Part shown: piece after piece, positions 62,298-64,000 of the stretch
Layout: each line of letters starts with the position of its first letter
Position numbering within the stretch: the first letter of the stretch is position 1
DNA from: an uncultured Coriobacteriaceae bacterium
Lineage (GTDB): Bacteria; Actinomycetota; Coriobacteriia; Coriobacteriales; Atopobiaceae
NCBI GenBank assembly: GCA_902777325.1
Contig: CACYTH010000001.1
Location: 1-64,000, forward strand
DNA length: 64,000 nt
Direction of reading: 5' to 3'
Program-made: the position numbers and the translations under genes
The notes under the pieces: generated by a model
Told to the model about the DNA's origin: nothing
What the model saw: only the letters and a program-made list of their open reading frames with translations
The model's database searches: none

Positions 62298-63700
62298 GCG
62301 CGGCCTTCTCCCTCGTCGCCGCCGGCCTCATGCCCCGAGAGCGAACGGTAGAAGCCCAGGCACTGCCTCAGCTGGTTCTCCTTCGACATGCCCGCAAGGC
62401 GCAGCTTGTGTGCATGGCGCAGCACCTCGCCCATGACGGGCCCGGGCTCCACGCCGGCCTCCAGAAGGTCGCGTCCCTGCACGTACGGACGAGCCATGAG
62501 CTCCTCGTAGCGCGAAAGCGCCTCGTCGAGCCTCTCCCGCACGCAGGGAGTCGCCGCGCCACCGCTGCCCACGTCATCGGCATGGGCCAGAAGCAGCAGG
62601 TCGCGCGGGCAGCATGACTGGTCGAACAGGCGGTTGTAGGCCTTCTGGCGAGCGTGCTGTGACACATTCGCGTTGGGCATCATGTGCAGCTCCACCATGT
62701 TGAGCACGTAGTCGCGCACCTTGGCGCTGCCCACCACGCGCCCGAGCAGCCCCCGTGCCACATCCACACCCACCTTCTCGTGCCCGTACGAGATGATGCG
62801 TCCCTCGCGCTCGCAGGTGACCTGCGGCTTGCCGAGGTCGTGGCAGAGCGCGGCCAGCATGAACGGATAGGCGTCGCTCGCCTGGCCACGCATCCCGGCG
62901 GCCGTGTCGATGACGAGCATCGTGTGGTTGTAGACGTCGCCCTCGGGATGGTAGGTGGGGTTCTGCGGCACGCCAATCAAAGCCGCCACCTCGGCAAACC
63001 AGGGCTCGAGCCGCCCCATGGCCCGAAGCTCGTCAAAGAAGACGGACGGCCGCGGCGCCTTGAGGAGGGCCTTGCGCAGCTCCTCCTCCACGCGCTCCGC
63101 CGGCAGGTCGTCCAGCCTGACATGCGAGCAGAGCTCGGTCGTGGCGGGGTCCACCCTCATGGAGAGGCGCGCGGCAAACTGGGCAACCCGCAGCACGCGC
63201 AGCGGGTCCTGGACAAAGGTCTCGTCGTCGACATGGCGGATGACCCCGCGCTCCAGGTCATCCCTGCCGCCGAAGAAGTCCACCACCTCGCCGGTGAGCA
63301 CGTCCTCGTAGAGCGCGTTTATCGTGAGGTCGCGGCGCAGCGCCGCCTGGCGCACTCCCACGAAGGTGTCCGCCAGCTCGCGGAACTCGCCGCGCCCGCC
63401 ACGGCTGCCCGTGTCGGCACGCCTGGGCACGCAGATGTCCAGCTTGTGGCCATGCAGGTTGTATATGCCAAACGAGGCACCGAGCACCTCGAGCGTCCCC
63501 AGCTCGGCAAGGACGCCCTCGAGGCAGTCGAGCGAGATGCCGTGCACCTCCACGTCAACGTCCTTGTTCTCGCGGCCCAGCAGCCTATCGCGCACGAAGC
63601 CGCCCACGTAGTACACGCGCCCGCCGTGCTCGGCCACCCTGCGCGCCAGCCTCTCGGCGAGCTCGACGTCCGCGAGCATGCTCTCATCCCCTGTCGCCAT
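62294..63700 (-). CDS. CCA-adding-type tRNA nucleotidyltransferase / poly(A) polymerase with HD domain
   Basis: Adds or repairs the 3' CCA of tRNA. The 468-residue protein has the class II nucleotidyltransferase head GGRVYYVGGFVRDRLLG with DVDVEV metal ligands, the RRDLTINAL motif, a helical tRNA-binding part with DPLRVLR, and a C-terminal HD phosphohydrolase domain (ALCHDLGKP). Whether it adds full CCA or only part of it cannot be told by eye. I place the start at the ATG at 63700 (MATGDESMLAD), with GGAGGG 10 bases upstream; an ATG 21 bases downstream is possible. It is coupled to xerD. Confidence 0.92.
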   Translation of the reverse strand: MATGDESMLADVELAERLARRVAEHGGRVYYVGGFVRDRLLGRENKDVDVEVHGISLDCLEGVLAELGTLEVLGASFGIYNLHGHKLDICVPRRADTGSRGGRGEFRELADTFVGVRQAALRRDLTINALYEDVLTGEVVDFFGGRDDLERGVIRHVDDETFVQDPLRVLRVAQFAARLSMRVDPATTELCSHVRLDDLPAERVEEELRKALLKAPRPSVFFDELRAMGRLEPWFAEVAALIGVPQNPTYHPEGDVYNHTMLVIDTAAGMRGQASDAYPFMLAALCHDLGKPQVTCEREGRIISYGHEKVGVDVARGLLGRVVGSAKVRDYVLNMVELHMMPNANVSQHARQKAYNRLFDQSCCPRDLLLLAHADDVGSGGAATPCVRERLDEALSRYEELMARPYVQGRDLLEAGVEPGPVMGEVLRHAHKLRLAGMSKENQLRQCLGFYRSLSGHEAGGDEGEGRA

Positions 63701-63908
63701 GGCAACCAAGCCCTCCAGCCAACGATCCGCCGAGCTGCCGCCAGCCTCCGACAAGAGACCGCCGGACCTCACCCGACCTGCACGTACGCACGCGACCTTC
63801 TTGCGCGACGCTCCCCCACACTACCACACCACGGGAGAGGTCGAAGCCACGCGCCCACACACAGCAGCCTTCAGATATCGCTGTCCTAGGCCTAAGCCGT
63901 CCGCTCCC

Positions 63909-64000
63909 CTACTTCTCCGGAATCACGGGCACGCCCACCACACTCAGGTCGCGACGGTCCACGCCCTCGTGATGGGCGATCGCCGCGCGCACGAACTCGC
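63909..64000 (-). CDS. C-terminal end of an unidentified protein (start outside window)
   Basis: The last 30 codons of a leftward gene: a short amphipathic segment FVRAAIAHHEGVDRRDL followed by SVVGVPVIPEK and a TAG at 63909-63911. The codon pattern (G/C in third positions) supports coding. No family could be assigned. The gap of about 208 bases to the nucleotidyltransferase gene has a poor promoter candidate (TTCGAC and TAGTGT, 16 bases apart on the minus strand). Confidence 0.55.
   Translation of the reverse strand, partial: EFVRAAIAHHEGVDRRDLSVVGVPVIPEK

Overview
The window is about 66% GC and its genes are dense and mostly leftward. It looks like chromosome of a high-GC Gram-positive anaerobe, and gene order and family content point to the class Coriobacteriia (Atopobiaceae, Olsenella-like). 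The evidence is actinobacterial order around sepIVA-like/DUF177/rpmF/plsX/acpP/rnc/smc/ftsY/ffh, a dcw cluster with sepF and divIVA but no ftsA, class III fructose bisphosphatase, a T-box-controlled ileS, and a secreted protein with YYF-type cell-wall-binding repeats. The taxon is inferred from the sequence and was not checked against a database.

Layout. 1-1082 is the 3' end of a repeat-carrying endolysin-like amidase. 1270-9481 has leuS, a divergent MFS transporter, an IMP dehydrogenase of clostridial type, a processive GT2 glycosyltransferase and an RluA pseudouridine synthase; the last two form an operon with lspA and ileS (to 12830) behind a T-box leader with an AUC specifier. 13360-18193 runs rightward: fbp, a Tat-exported DUF3160 lipoprotein and an overlapping membrane-anchored partner. 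18334-24720 has ftsH, an L,D-transpeptidase, a TrmH-family methyltransferase and a GH32 sucrose hydrolase. 24944-34545 is one leftward block for protein targeting (ffh, ftsY), chromosome structure (smc), RNA processing (rnc), fatty acid/phospholipid synthesis (acpP, plsX), L32, DUF177 and a SepIVA-like coiled-coil protein. A PTS permease, the RNase P RNA (36445-36798) and a secreted coiled-coil/propeller protein follow. At 39029-41517 a two-gene DNA-repair-type module (radical SAM with a DUF4130-type partner) sits behind a promoter flanked by two LexA-like boxes.

41514-60889 is a long leftward cell-division and wall cluster. In transcription order it is mraZ, rsmH, ftsL, ftsI, murF, mraY, murD, ftsW, murG, murC, murB, ftsQ, then ftsZ, pgeF, yggS, sepF, proC, yggT and divIVA. 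murE is missing from its usual place. Four 10-bp MraZ-type repeats lie at the mraZ promoter. The window ends with xerD, a CCA-adding-type nucleotidyltransferase and a gene tail of unknown identity.

The most notable non-coding signals are a dispersed palindromic repeat of about 50 bp found three to four times beside transcript 3' ends, the paired LexA-like boxes, the MraZ decamers, and a 16-bp direct repeat carrying two TATACT hexamers before divIVA. No CRISPR array, insertion sequence, prophage or tRNA gene was seen.
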